A stretch of DNA of 64,000 nucleotides from Spirometra erinaceieuropaei (Eukaryota > Platyhelminthes > Cestoda > Diphyllobothriidea > Diphyllobothriidae), in assembly GCA_902702965.1 (NCBI GenBank), contig CACRXP010000308.1:314179-378178 (forward strand). The letters run 5' to 3'. Below are positions 36,405-47,828 of the stretch, piece after piece. The position numbers were made by a program, and so were the translations under genes. The notes under the pieces were generated by a model that did not search any database, was not told the origin of the DNA, and saw nothing but the letters and a program-made list of their open reading frames with translations. Each line of letters starts with the position of its first letter. Positions within the stretch are counted from its first letter, which is position 1.

Positions 36405-38005
36405 TCGAGGCTAATAGCTACCGATGCTAGTTATAGGTACCTCAGGTGGATTGATCATTATATTCGAAATTGCGGCGGTGTCCAAGTGTCAGCATTTTAA
36501 GGTTCGACTTTTGCTGGTTGCACTCTTTAATGCCATTTTGTTGAAGATAGTTTCGCAGTACATCAGACAAAGAACGCCGGAAAGTTTGTTCCTTGCTTTC
36601 GTTGGGTATACTCCAAAAGATACAGTCGGCTCTTTGGTCGCCATTTGCACTATAATATGTCAGTTGATTTTAAATATCTACAGACCATTGACATTTTAAA
36701 ACAGGCTGATTTTACACTTGTTCGGTGGCAGCGTACACTTCAAATTCGATGGCGAAAAATGAAAAATTTGCAAAACATAGCAAAAAGTGTCTTACTTTTG
36801 TTGGAATGGTAAAATATCTAGACCCAGTGCTGTGAGATTGCAATGAAATGTTTAGAAGTGTGCTCGTAGTTATGAGATGACATTACATGTGGATGTTTTC
36901 CGAGGACATCTACCTCGGAAAGATTTGAACTGAACTTAAATAAGGAAGTTGTAGGGATTTTTGCAGTCACAATCTGCAGTGGATAAACACGGTTTGTGAG
37001 TGAATTTTAGAATCAAGGGTAGACTTCTTGATGCCCAGAAGAGAAAACGTCCAATCGAGCGTGAACAGAATTAATTCGCTGTTTGCCAGGGCCAAACGAA
37101 GCTAATACGATTTGCTACTCTCAGCTCATGTTGGTCTGATAATTAACCTTTGTAAAGTCTATATGTTCTTATATACGGAACACTTGACGACACCACGGCA
37201 TAAATGCTGCAATTTATCTGTTGGCGGAAATAGTTTCAGGTTGCGGAAAATAATTTTCTGCTTTCACTTTTTATTACTATGTTATTCACCTATGCCATAT
37301 TTACCAGTGGGTTGACCTGATCGATGCGACGGAGACTGTGGAGGAGATATAGACACCTGTAGTTAGAAATTAAAAGGACAAAATGTGTTTAACAACAGTA
37401 CATCATTCCGGGTACAGACTGGAAAGAATGACTAGCGAACGTTCCAAGATGTGAGAACAGAGCTTTATTTACCAGACGTTTTCAAAGAAAAATGCTTTAA
37501 TCGTCCGGTTGAAGCGCGACCAAAAGTTCATCCCTAAAAACATCCATAAATGCAGAGCCAAGTTTCAACCGTTTGGGAAAAATAGAGGAATGCACTGTTA
37601 GAACGAAAGATGGCATAACTTTTATTTGATTAAATGCTCGTTGTAAACCAAGCTTTAAGTGAACATTCAGACTCTTACAACGTATCCATGTTGTGTTGCG
37701 AACTGTTTCTTAATGTCTCTAGTATACTACTTATTCGCTGATATTGATGGTGAGAATAAAAGAAAGTAGACTTTCTAAATTACTAACGGCATTGAATTAT
37801 CGATCTTTGTTAAGTACACTTACATTATATTCATTATTATGATAGCGGCATGATTTGTGTTCACTCGCGTCAAATCACAACCGGACAAAAAATTTCTATT
37901 TACTTAGGGAACACATATCCTCGCCTCAGATAATGGCTCATTTGACCCCATTGACAAGAGGTTAAAGATATGAACATTTATGAGTTTTTAATTAAACTCG
38001 TTGAC
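36405..38005 (+). repeat. Inverted repeat arm 1 (diverged, about 1.6 kb)
   Basis: Read forward, this matches the minus strand of 45675-44255 along its length. Examples are CCTCAGGTGGATTGA (36439), TGTCCAAGTGTCAGC, GATACAGTCGGCTCTTTGGTCG (36619), AGAAAGTAGACTTTCTAAATTA and GAGGTTA..G.TATG near 37968. There are many substitutions and small indels, so it is an old duplicate in opposite orientation about 6.3 kb away. The longest frame (36424-36699, 91 codons, hydrophobic) is not conserved in the other arm. A hammerhead-like motif lies inside at about 37508-37461 (-). Confidence 0.7.
37461..37508 (-). ncRNA. Degraded hammerhead-like hairpin
   Basis: Minus strand: CGGACGA, hairpin TTAAAG...CTTTGA, then AAAACGTCTGG and AAATAAA. 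The order (GA box, hairpin, AAAC GTC, AATAAA) is that of the other PLE-type tails in this window, but the first box has G in place of the conserved U. It is present in both inverted-repeat arms. Confidence 0.25.
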
Positions 38006-38799
38006 ACTGAGGACACCTGTTAAGCTGCGGATACGGCGGGTCGCGTCAGTCAGTCCGTTAGTCAGTCAGTTGGACTGTCCAATTTTCCCGCTCACTGTGA
38101 TGTCCTACGGCGTGGGTTAGGTCTGTCTGTCAGAAAATCGATTTGCACGGGATGACCACCGGACCGTAAATGTAGTTTTAATTATTTTTCTTCACCGACC
38201 AGTTCAAGCATGCTTTCCAAACGCAGATTTATTAAACTGCCGTCATCACTTTTTTGGACACATTTTAATGCAAACAAATTACCCAATGTTAATTTCGCTA
38301 AGGTGTGCAATCCTTCTGGTTCTACACAGACTTATGTCGCAGCACGAATATTAGAATATTCAACGTGCGAAACCAGCAGGAAGTCATTAAGACACTCGGA
38401 ATATTAGCTCTTATGTACTATATTACTAAGTTCCTACCAGATATTAATAAAAATCATACTTATTAAACCCGAAATCTAAAAATGTAGCTGAGCCTAAGTT
38501 TTTGATATGTTTGCATCGCTTATCCGGAAAGCGAAGTCACGAAGACGAGTTTTGTTCGCCTATAAAAGTGACAGAGAATTGCTCAAATATACGATAATTT
38601 TGCGATTAACCTCCTCCGTACTGCTATCACACGCATAACATGAGTATTACTCCTTCGTTTAAATTAACACCATTTGCAAAGCCTGATTCCTGAAAACAAC
38701 TGTGGATTCTACGATAACTATGGTATCTGAAATGTCAACGTGACAAACACAGGTTGGGGTTATTTTCCACCAATGACCAAACACTAACAAAAAATTGCA

Positions 38800-39010
38800 G
38801 CAGTCATGGTGGCTTGCAGGGGAATTATTTTATAGTGAACGAGGACTTGCGCAGCATCTGCTGCGCTCGATCTTCTCCTATCTCGTGCGTTCGATATCGA
38901 CACCGAGAAAATAAGACCGGGGGTAGGACAGGTTGCGCGACCGGGCCCGCATTTCGGCGTCCCATTCCACGTCCCTGGTCCACACATCAGATGACTAGGA
39001 TTTTAACCAA
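38800..39010 (+). repeat. SINE-like dispersed repeat, copy 3
   Basis: Shares with 5.1-5.33 kb the elements TTGCG.AGCATCTGC, a CT-rich stretch, a GGCGT.CCA..CC part, CCCTGGTCCACACA and AGGATTT.AACC, in the same order and on the same strand. It is GC-richer than the flanks. Confidence 0.45.
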
Positions 39011-42000
39011 ATGCAGCATATTCATATAGCAGATTGCATGATTCATGTCAGATATCTCTTAAAATTGCAACTTGAGAGTGAACATGTACATGATCACGGT
39101 AAGCAGAACCCTATCAAAAGAAAGTGCGTCAATTGAATCTGGGAGGATGATGTTACAGGAAATCGACCCCTTTCCTTACTCCTTTTGACAAAAATTACTT
39201 TGGCTGCAATTTAGAGCAACTTTTGGCCTAATGAATAGAGCCTGTCAATTATGCATTCTGCACAATGGCCGAGGTCATTGCTGTCTGATAATAAGCGGGA
39301 CAGTTATGCTGTCAGAGAAGGAAAATCAATTTTCCTGCTTTATGTTCTCCATTTAGATGTGCGCTAGTCTGGGTAGGTTCTCATGCATTGCATGGCTGAA
39401 TCGTCTGGCACTGTAAATGTGGAGTAAGACTGCTTTTGCGACAAAGCTCGTATTAAAAAACTTGACTGGGAGAATATAGCGCAACGATTTTCCCGAAAGA
39501 AAAATTTCCTTAATACAAGTGCATTTTGCATAATTTAATATAATAGGCAGGGCTACCATTAAGAGGTTATGCATGAGGTCGGTCATAAACACGTGGAGGT
39601 GTTTATATTTTATCTTCTATAAATTCGAAACACTAACGTTTCCGTGAAAGAAAAAAAGCCGCTGGGTGTTATATGCGTTATTGCCACTTGTACCGTTCAC
39701 GAAGCGGATAGGACGTTTTTGCAAAAGTGTTTATTCTGTCCTCCGAAAGAAATTTTACTTAAATTGGACAATGACGCATTTGCTTCATACCGATTTACAA
39801 GGTTCCTCAATAATCCGCTTATAGAGAATCTTGAATGTATTACATCTGCCATGCTTCAAATATCAGCCCACGGTGAGTTTCGATGGTCAGGCGAAGTTAT
39901 GTTTGATGTTCGTGCGTGTCTGCACAAAGCTTGGCAAATTCGAACAAACTGATTATTTTTGTCACTCACTGTCTTAGAACTAACTCTCCAAGTGATAGTC
40001 ATCCCTCCAGAGTCCCGCAGATACATCAACTTAGAGAGCCATATCATTCACATTGTCCCGAGTGGCGGTTGTGCTACACAGATAAGAAGAATGGTCAGCT
40101 GCTGAGAGTCGACAGTGCATGACAACTAGAGTTGGTTTCAAGCAATCGACAGATAGGATATTACAACGGGCTTCCGCATTCAGGTTGCAATCGAGATGTC
40201 GGTTCACACCATTTTGAGGTACTGACCGTATACTCGATGTCGTTGCCCACTCTTTTTATCCAATCATCTGTGATGGTTTCAACATGCAGATCTAAAGATT
40301 TAAGAGACAGCTGTGTGGTTGACAAAACGTCTAGGCACTTCTTTTTTTGGTCAGCATACTTGGACTGCGGGAGTTATAATGTGGTTTGGGATTGATATGC
40401 CTTTTATTGTAAGGATTCCGTTCGACTTCGGCCAGGTGGAATGCTGTTGGTGGTTGCAGACTCACCTGATGACTGTCATACGTTCAAGGTGGTCTGGGCT
40501 CCTGAATTTGTATTGAGGCTACAGGACCAACCTCCACCCAGGGTTCTCCTGTGCGCACAAGGCCGACGATCTTAACCTCAAGGCAGTCGTTTCTGCTGTT
40601 GAGAACAAACCCCGACCCAATGAATAAGATTAATTTAGTGAGACCTTGTTAATCACGTGTAAATCACATAGTCATTCATACCCATAAGTACGAATCAGAA
40701 AAAGGAAAAACGCCCCCTCCTTTTAAATCGGCTTTAGGACATTTTCCCGCGATGATGTGCACCGTGTGTTACAGAGTAAAATGGGTGCGGAAAGGTGACT
40801 TGTTTGGGAAAAGGCTATTGGGATAGTTTAATTGCGAAACTACCGGTTATGCTCTCTTTTTTCTTACGATACTCGCGACCTGAAGGTCGGCTGAGGAATA
40901 TCGGCTGGGGGGGAGCTAAACAACCGATATTCTCGTGACATTTTCGTTTTATACCCATACATCTATTTATTTAAATGTCATGCTCCACTAAGGAACTAAT
41001 TATCTTCAGAATATTCATAGGAAGTAAATAAAGCTTGCTTTGTTCTTAAAACGGATCGTAAAATTGATTCGTTTTCTATGGAAGGTTTTTTGTCTATGTT
41101 TAAATGCCCAAAACTCAAACTGTCCCCTTAATAGACGTCCCATTTTGCGTAAAATGTTTGACGCTTGATTAAATTTTTTAAACTCTTTTTCTGGCCACAG
41201 TCAATAGTGCCCATTTTTTTCTGAAAATTTTAAATTTATTATTTCAAAATAAGCGAACTTCTCTCTATCTCTCTCTACTACATATAACAAGGATTGTGAC
41301 GACCGTAGTTCAAATACTACGTATCAAAGGCAAACCTGGCGTTCTACCCATGAACGAGGCGTAATGTCATTACATATGGCAGTATCTATTAGAAATTTTA
41401 ACTTTGATTTACTATTTGTGTCCACTTAGGTGAGCTGACGTAGCTGATGATTTCATCAGCATATAGGTCCATCCACGTTACATAGTCTGTCCTTGCAATG
41501 TGCATTCGTTGGCTTATCGCCGCAAATGCACTCCTATGCGCTAATTTAGCCCACCAGTCCTGCGTAGATCTATTTTTATGTAAGCTCGGTGAACTAGAAG
41601 CAGTTGAAAGTCTACCGATTTGGAAGTCTGGAATGCACTGTTTATTACTTCGTTAATTATCTATCATATTAAGGACATCGCTGGTGAGATGCTAGGTATT
41701 GCTTATAAACTACAGCGTCTACTTGCCTTTAATAAAAAGCATTACCGTCAATTAGGAGTTAATTATTTTCGCAGAAAAATATACTGCAGAATGAATTATT
41801 AAATGCCATAGGTTTTCAATTAACATCAATCCACAGTTCTGCGATAGCAGTTCAAACAAGCTGCTTTTTGTGTTTTAGCCCAAATAGTGACGGTTCTTTT
41901 AAAATCCGATGAATTACGTTATGGCTGTCCTTATGACACCTTTATGCGTTTAAAAACGTCTCCCAGGGTATCAACAAGATAGGCGTTTATAATCAGTTTT

Positions 42001-42105
42001 CATGTTTTTCACAACTTAATGTGGACTGTCTATATGTAATGTAAACGTGAAGATGCGATCCCTCCATTTAGAAATTATAACCCTTAATGAAAACTCCTGT
42101 ACTCT
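39011..42105. other. Intergenic, no supported gene
   Basis: Frames such as plus 39644-39952 (102 codons) and plus 41620-41802 (60 codons, NALFITSLIIYHIKDIAGEML) look somewhat protein-like, but I recognise no family. A short GTCA tandem is at about 38044-38072, just left of this stretch. Confidence 0.35.
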
Positions 42106-42109
42106 GCAG

Positions 42110-42380
42110 CGATGGAGGAACCTAAATACCCACAACTTCCAGACTGCAGCAGTATCCATTCAAAAACAGATTTTGATAATATATTTGATTATTTGCTTAG
42201 CAAGCTGACTATTATTGAAATATCCACTTCCTATACTGACTTTGAGAACTGAGAATGCGCTATCATATTTGCCGAATTCGGACGCACTACTTAATGTTTT
42301 ACCTATGCGTCCGACTCACTAAACAAATACACCATCTTTTGCAATGTTACATTTCCCCGGATCGCACTTTGCTTTTCAGA
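42110..42380 (+). pseudogene. Unrecognised protein family, block A, copy 3
   Basis: Reads FDNIFDYLLSKLT, IIFAEFG, CFTYASDS and IFCNVTFP in the order seen at 4940-4720 on the other strand, with two stops. About 730 bp downstream lies block B (43112-43417), as in the other locus. Confidence 0.5.
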
Positions 42381-43111
42381 AACTGTGAGTCATATCCATT
42401 AGTATGCAGTAACGTCCCTATATCGTAAAATGCCGACTTAAAGTCTCAACTGATCTTTGCCGGAAAGGATTACTTCGATAGATGTTTTATAAAAAAATAT
42501 ATCTGAATTTATAAGAACATTGAAAGTTGAAGGGAAACGTTAATATTCTAAGTAAGTGGCCCTTTCGTACTGAGTCTGAATCCTGAGGGTATGCGCAAAT
42601 ATACGTAATCAAAAGTTAGATTCCTGTTGTGATTGCGGTATCTTGAAACTATTTTGCACTGTAGACAGTATCACAACCTTTTACTAGTAACTAAGCTGAT
42701 GTGGAAACGTTAGTTAATCATCCTTCTGCAATATGGACAACAATACATTAAGTTCATTTCGACTGAAAGTTCCATAAGACAAGTGTCTGCCTTAAGCTAT
42801 TACCGACGAACCAACTCAGTCCATGTGTCACTAGGCATCACCCACAGAAATCAAACTCCTTCAACAGACTGACTGTTGCTATTGTCTGTTATGGTAATTT
42901 TTTAAGCCCACACAATTAAAAATCGATGAGAAAGTGCAAACTTAAGTCAGAAAGCGATTGTTTAGGAGGTCTGAGATAACAAAAAGTTTCTGAGCATCTA
43001 CAGAATCTGTAAAATAATGTGCATTATTGTACAATCATCTACTTTCTCTCATTAAAATAAAGATAATTTCACTTCTGTCGGTTTAATTTTGCGATATCGA
43101 TTAACTTTCAG

Positions 43112-43417
43112 GCCGACACTTATCTGGTTTTCATCAAAGGTATAGCAAATGAAAATTCTGAGCCGATTAGCTTTACCTTTTTTGACGTGTTTGGCTACGC
43201 TCACTTCGAGCTAAGCTACGATGACCAGAAAACCGGCACTGCTGTTCTTCGTATGCTTCACGTATTTCCAAATAGTTTCGAAAACATATACACGGATATC
43301 ATGATGAGCGATCTTTGGGCCCGAAAACCAGAACTGTTTCTGGCAATAGACCGAGCTCATGCGTTCATTCTTTTTAAAGATATAAAAACGCAACTCCCAC
43401 TCTGTGCAAATAACTAA
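43112..43417 (+). pseudogene. Unrecognised protein family, block B, open copy
   Basis: The sequence TTAACTTTCAG just before 43112 is a good splice-acceptor match. From there an open frame of 101 codons (starting ADTYLVFIKGIANENSEPIS) runs to a TAA at 43417. It contains FDVFGYAHFELSYDDQKTG and RKPELFLAIDRAHAFILF. The homologous but broken stretch at 4420-3961 (-) keeps VFG, DQ.T, V.RM..VF and FE....DI. It could be a last exon of a gene or a piece of a dispersed coding repeat; conserved order with block A in two loci favours a repeated unit. Product unknown. Confidence 0.45.
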
Positions 43418-43632
43418 GAAGCATGCAAAAAATACCGAAAATAAACTTCATAGGTGTCATAAATCGACTTTTATCTCTGTCACCCATTGGAAACTAGTGT
43501 TTATACACACGAAGCACCACAAAAATTGCCCACGAGGGGACGTCGATGGATCATCAAATTTATGGGGCAAATGATGACCGCATATATATCTATATATAGA
43601 AGATTAGACGATCACAGGAACCATGGATTTAT

Positions 43633-43676
43633 TTGCCAGACGTTTCGAAAGCAGACAAGCTTCCGTCATCGGAGGT
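43633..43676 (-). ncRNA. Hammerhead-ribozyme-like hairpin
   Basis: Minus strand: CCGATGA (43672-43666), stem CGGAAGC (43665-43659), loop TTGTCT, stem GCTTTCG (43652-43646), AAAC, GTC, then TGGCAAATAAA. The hammerhead consensus is CUGANGA - helix II - GAAA - helix III - cleavage triplet, and GAAACGUC is the minimal helix III form used by dimeric hammerheads, which are known from Penelope-like elements. Two deviations: C instead of U in the first box, and one extra base between the box and helix II. Activity is unproven. Confidence 0.4.
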
Positions 43677-43752
43677 TGGTTGCATACAGCACGTCAGAGT
43701 ATTTAAGGGGTTCCCTTCGTGCTGGCGTGTCGCTGACTTTCAGCGCGCTGCG

Positions 43753-44250
43753 TCACAATGTTTCGCGATTGTTGCCATGGCGGCATCGGTTCTTTCGCAT
43801 CCTTTGTCGGGTGTGGGAAAGGGGACGACGTCGGGGTGACCGCGGCCATTGCTCTTGTTTGAATTGTCCGTTATCCGCCCTCCACTTGTCTCGACTTCCT
43901 GCCCCGTGCGCAGCTGCCCGTAACCATGCGACGGTGGTTGTCATGCCAAAGTTGACGTCGGGCTGGGGAGTCCTGTCACTGTCGGGCGTTCCCACAGAGT
44001 GCTCATGTCTGTTCGCCGCCGGTTGTCCCCTGTTTTCGTCTGTTCCCGATGACTGTCTGTGCCAGTCCATGTTCGCGTTTGGTCTAGGTTTAACTACTGT
44101 CGTCTCTGCCCTTCGCCTCGTCGGTGGCTGTGCCTGTTGAACTTCATCCCTAGGATTTATTAGGCAGCCGGGAAAGTTACGCAGCGGCTGATCGACGTAC
44201 TTATGGTTCGCCAGTTTTCGAGCCTCCCTCTGACCGTTTGATCGCTCCAT
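43753..44250 (-). CDS. 165-codon open frame, unrecognised, in retroelement 3' segment
   Basis: The frame starts MERSNGQREARKLANHK and is hydrophilic, Arg/Pro/Gln-rich (PPTRRRAETT, RPNANMDWHRQ, PRRRPLSHTRQRMRKNRC). No GIY-YIG, RT or zinc-finger motif is visible. It may be a C-terminal extension of a PLE protein or non-coding. The overlapping 217-codon plus frame (43487-44140) is its shadow or the reverse; composition alone does not decide, but the tail structure favours minus. Confidence 0.3.
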   Translation of the reverse strand: MERSNGQREARKLANHKYVDQPLRNFPGCLINPRDEVQQAQPPTRRRAETTVVKPRPNANMDWHRQSSGTDENRGQPAANRHEHSVGTPDSDRTPQPDVNFGMTTTVAWLRAAAHGAGSRDKWRADNGQFKQEQWPRSPRRRPLSHTRQRMRKNRCRHGNNRETL

Positions 44251-44254
44251 TGGC

Positions 44255-45675
44255 CTAATTAAAAAGGCATGAAATTTGCATACCTGTAACCTCTTGCCTT
44301 TATGGTCAACTGAGAAATTAACTGACGTTAGTAATATATGTTACCGAGATAAAAGGAAATTTTCTGTCCGCAAATTTTCTGAACGCAAATCATGCCGCTG
44401 TCATAATCATGGATTTCTGTGAAACTTCCACGCTGGAACATTTTAAATATTGTCTAAGTGTACTCACCAAAGATCGATAATTTCATGGTGTTACTAATTC
44501 GGAAAGTAGACTTTCTTTTATTTTCTTCGTCAATGGCAGTGCATAAGTAGTATACTAGATACATTAAGGAACAATTTGTAATAAAACATGGAGACGTTGT
44601 AAGAGTCTGAATGCGCACTAAAAGCTTGGTTTACAACTATTATTTAATCAAAAACAAGTTATGGCACCTTTCGCTTTAATGTTGTATTCCATAACTGTTC
44701 CCAAACGGTTAAAAATTGCGTAGCATTTAATGCGGTTTTTTACGGATGAACATTTTGTCGCGCTTCAACCTGCCGATTGAAGCATTTTGCTTTGAAAACT
44801 TCTGGTAAATAAAGCTTAGTTTGCACATCTTGGAACGTTCGGTAGTCATTTTTTCAGTCTATACTACGAAAGATGGACTGTTGTGAAACACTTTTTCTTC
44901 GTTTGATTCCCAAGTACAGGTGCCTATATCTCCCCACAGTTTCCGTCGCAACGATCAGATCAAATCACTGGTAAATGTGGCGTCGGTTAATACTGTAGTA
45001 ATAAAAAGCTAAAAAGTACGAACTTCTTTTCCGCAAGCTACAAATACCTCTGCCGGCAGATATACTACAGTACCTTTGCCGCAGTGTCGTCAAGTGTTCC
45101 GATTATTTGAACAACTAGACGGGAAGTTTAAAAAGGTTAATTATCCGCGGAACACATCCACATGTACTGTCATCTCATATTTCCGAACACACTTCTAGAC
45201 ATTCCGTTACAACCTCACAGCGTTGTGTCTACATATTGCACCATTACAACATAAGTAAGATAATTATTGTTTTGTGGCAGAAATTTACAATTGTTCGCCT
45301 GCCTATTTAAAGTTTACACTGCCACCGAACAATCGTGAAACTAGCTTGTTCTAAATTCCAATATTTGTAAATATTTAAAATAAGCTGACATGTTACAGTT
45401 TAAATGACGACCAAAGAGCCGACTGTATCATCTGGAGTCTACCCAACGAAAGCAAGAAGCAAACATTCCGGGATGGTCGACCCTAGCCTACCAGTTTTGT
45501 TCCGTCTGATGTACTACGAAACCCACTCCAACAGGGTGGCATTAGAGAAGGCAACCAACAAAAGACAAACCGCGAGAAGCTGACACTTGGACACTGTCGC
45601 AATTCTAGGTATAAACCTCAATCCACCTGAGGTGCCTGTAACTTACATCTGTGGCTATTAGCCTGGCTTTTATTT
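44255..45675 (-). repeat. Inverted repeat arm 2
   Basis: The minus strand of this segment matches 36405-38005 throughout, with many substitutions and indels. It directly adjoins the GC-rich segment 43566-44250. A hammerhead-like motif on the plus strand (44768-44815: CTGCCGA, stem TTGAAGC/GCTTTGA, AAAACTTCTGG, AAATAAA) corresponds to the one in arm 1. No intact frame is shared between the arms. Confidence 0.7.
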
Positions 45676-46435
45676 AGATGCTTAGATTCAAGCACACAGA
45701 CCTCGGCGTTCAATGAGGCACGCTTTTAAATGCGTCATTTTGGGGGATAGTTCATCAAACATTAAAATAAGTATAGAAGGTCGACGAATCGATTGCGTTG
45801 AGCATGCAGTCGAAAGCATCGTTTCCGATGTCACCTGACTTAAGACGTCCAACCGATAAAAATAGTAGAAAACACACCAGCATGAGTTTCAGGGATTGAC
45901 AATATTTAAGTCATCTTTGTGTTTAATCTTTGAACGAAAATTGACTGCAAGATGGTAGCATAGTGCAATGCAAACGATGCAACCGCCGGACTCCGGAGAT
46001 ATCGACACCTGTCGACGTTCCTCGGCATATCAAACACCTTGTTCATTCAAACGCTTCCAGCCGAAATTTGAATACACAATCTGGTGGCTTGCGATTGTGA
46101 ACACTACCTTTTATATCTAACTCCTAGTATTAATGTAAAGCCCTCTCCTGGCGAGCAGAGTAATTTGTCGCAAGTCCCGAGCATCTGTCCGTCCACCCAA
46201 ATTTCCTAATGAAATAACTCATTGCCATATGACACATTCAGATGCCTACATCATATCCTGCCCTTGCAATACGTTCCCCAAGAATAAGGTGATCGTAACA
46301 TAACCCTAAGCTCAATGTCACTTTAGGTGCAATTTCTTCGGCACGTTTTGACTCAAACCAATTAGCGTATGAACGCTTTTAGTTTTTTCTACGTGACTCT
46401 GCTTGTTTTCTCCAAAAACGACGATCACCAGTGTT
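45676..46435. other. Intergenic, nothing recognised
   Basis: I see no gene, repeat or RNA that I can support. Confidence 0.45.
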
Positions 46436-46439
46436 GCTC

Positions 46440-46610
46440 AAGATCTAGGTGGGATAAGGGACCTTGACAAGTCATGAAGACCGGGGACGGGAAAGACTAA
46501 AGGTGGCCGCACGGCGAAGAGCCGCAGTTACGCGTACAACCCCATTCTCGGTCCAAAAATCCCACCTGACCAGGATTCTGCAGAGCAATAATAAAGGAGA
46601 GTGGCTCTGA
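46440..46610 (+). repeat. SINE-like dispersed repeat, copy 4 (diverged)
   Basis: Shares AAGACCGG.GACGGGAAAG, a GCCGCA stretch, CTCGGTCC and ACCAGGATT with the 5.1 kb and 38.8 kb copies in the same order and orientation. It is GC-richer than the surroundings. Confidence 0.35.
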
Positions 46611-46647
46611 TGTCAACCTACGAGGCTCGCGTCTTTACCCGAGCCTT

Positions 46648-47166
46648 TTGTCATGCCACAATGATGGTACCTATTGCGGATGCGCATTTCCTGCAGGATC
46701 TGCTATGTCAGATCTAGCCCCTCCCCCGTCGTTTCAGCGCATATATATTATAGCTCGTTTTGGATGTTCTACTTCATTTCTCCCAAGGAATTGCCATCCC
46801 ACTTTAATCCGTGTCCGCTATATATTTCAAATGGTTGTCTTAGTTCTAAATGCCGTCTTTACCGTACACATCAGCTCTCGCTACGGATGGGTTACTCCGA
46901 ATACGATATTATTACTGCAAAATATACTTGTTTTCTGGAGTTTGTCTTCACAAATGCAAACAGAGAACATTAAAGCGCATATATCAATAATTTTCTACCA
47001 AGTATATGCTGACAAATACTTCCAGCTTCCCGAGTCACTGATGAAAACAAAAAAAGTGACTTTAAGAAGCGATTTAGTGAAGGTCTGTAAAATGTGTACG
47101 TGGAAGTCGGTAAATTTCGGCAGTCGAATTAGCCAAAAAAACAATCTTACGCTAGAGATATTGTGA
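46648..47166 (+). CDS. 172-codon open frame, unrecognised
   Basis: The longest frame of the window that is not obviously a transposable-element gene. It has two hydrophobic stretches (around VRYIFQMVVLVLNAVFTV and TILLLQNILVFWSLS) and a Lys-rich end. It begins inside or just behind a SINE-like repeat, has no homologous copy here and no clear splice signals. It may be a chance frame. No function is proposed. Confidence 0.2.
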   Translation: MSCHNDGTYCGCAFPAGSAMSDLAPPPSFQRIYIIARFGCSTSFLPRNCHPTLIRVRYIFQMVVLVLNAVFTVHISSRYGWVTPNTILLLQNILVFWSLSSQMQTENIKAHISIIFYQVYADKYFQLPESLMKTKKVTLRSDLVKVCKMCTWKSVNFGSRISQKNNLTLEIL

Positions 47167-47828
47167 TAGTTTGAGCGCCCCATTGTTGATAAGAATAATT
47201 AACGAAACTTGACAGCACGTTTCCAGTGGCCATCCGTATCCCCGTACGATTCCTTTTTCACAAAATTCAGGTCCGTTACGGTACCTGACAAACAACACAA
47301 CAGATTAAACTAATAATGATCAATAGCCGTCCGAATCGTTTGCGCAGTACAAGGCCGCAGAAAGGCATTTAGACTGAAAATATCCAGGATTTGAACCTTA
47401 ACCTTACCGCTAACTGCAAGCGTTCCGCGTGCGCAGCGTAACAACTTTGCAGTTGACATCTAGCCACATATACAGCATTAGCATGCGCGTTATCCTACGA
47501 TAATCGTGTATTTAAATAGTCATTTGGAAATAATTCAAATAACATGCGTTTCCGCAAGTAAACAAAAACAGACGGATGATATTTACTTTCTAATGTTCGG
47601 TTATCTCTCGGCCATAAAAAATCGACGTCTCAGAACGTACAGTATATTACCTTGCTCACAAAATATAAAAAAAGGTTTTTGGGTTCAGGGCACGGCATAT
47701 ATTTGGTATGGTTATTTTTGTTTTCATAATTCTTGGAAATGAAAAAGCCCTTTTCTAAAAAAGGAGTTGTTTTGGCCAGCTTTGATGAGGGGAAACGGAA
47801 AAAATTAGGCAAATTTGGACGTCTCTAT

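Larger units (their letters stand above)
43566..44250 (-). mobile_element. Retroelement 3' end (probably PLE-type) with hammerhead-like hairpin and TA-rich end
   Basis: A GC-rich segment bounded by a TATATATCTATATATA tract at about 43582-43601. On the minus strand it contains an open frame (44250-43753), then the hairpin (43676-43633), then AAATAAATCC. The arrangement ORF end - hairpin - AATAAA - TA tract equals that of the PLE copies at 49.8-50.38 kb. Arm 2 of the inverted repeat adjoins it, so both may be parts of one element about 2.1 kb long. Confidence 0.45.

Noticed and set aside
41440..41475. CTGATGATTTCATCAGC palindrome as hammerhead core
   Set aside because: No GAAA box follows on either strand; a simple inverted repeat.
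43487..44140. 217-codon plus-strand open frame
   Set aside because: Overlaps the minus frame of a retroelement tail; hairpin, AATAAA and TA tract orientation all point to the minus strand.
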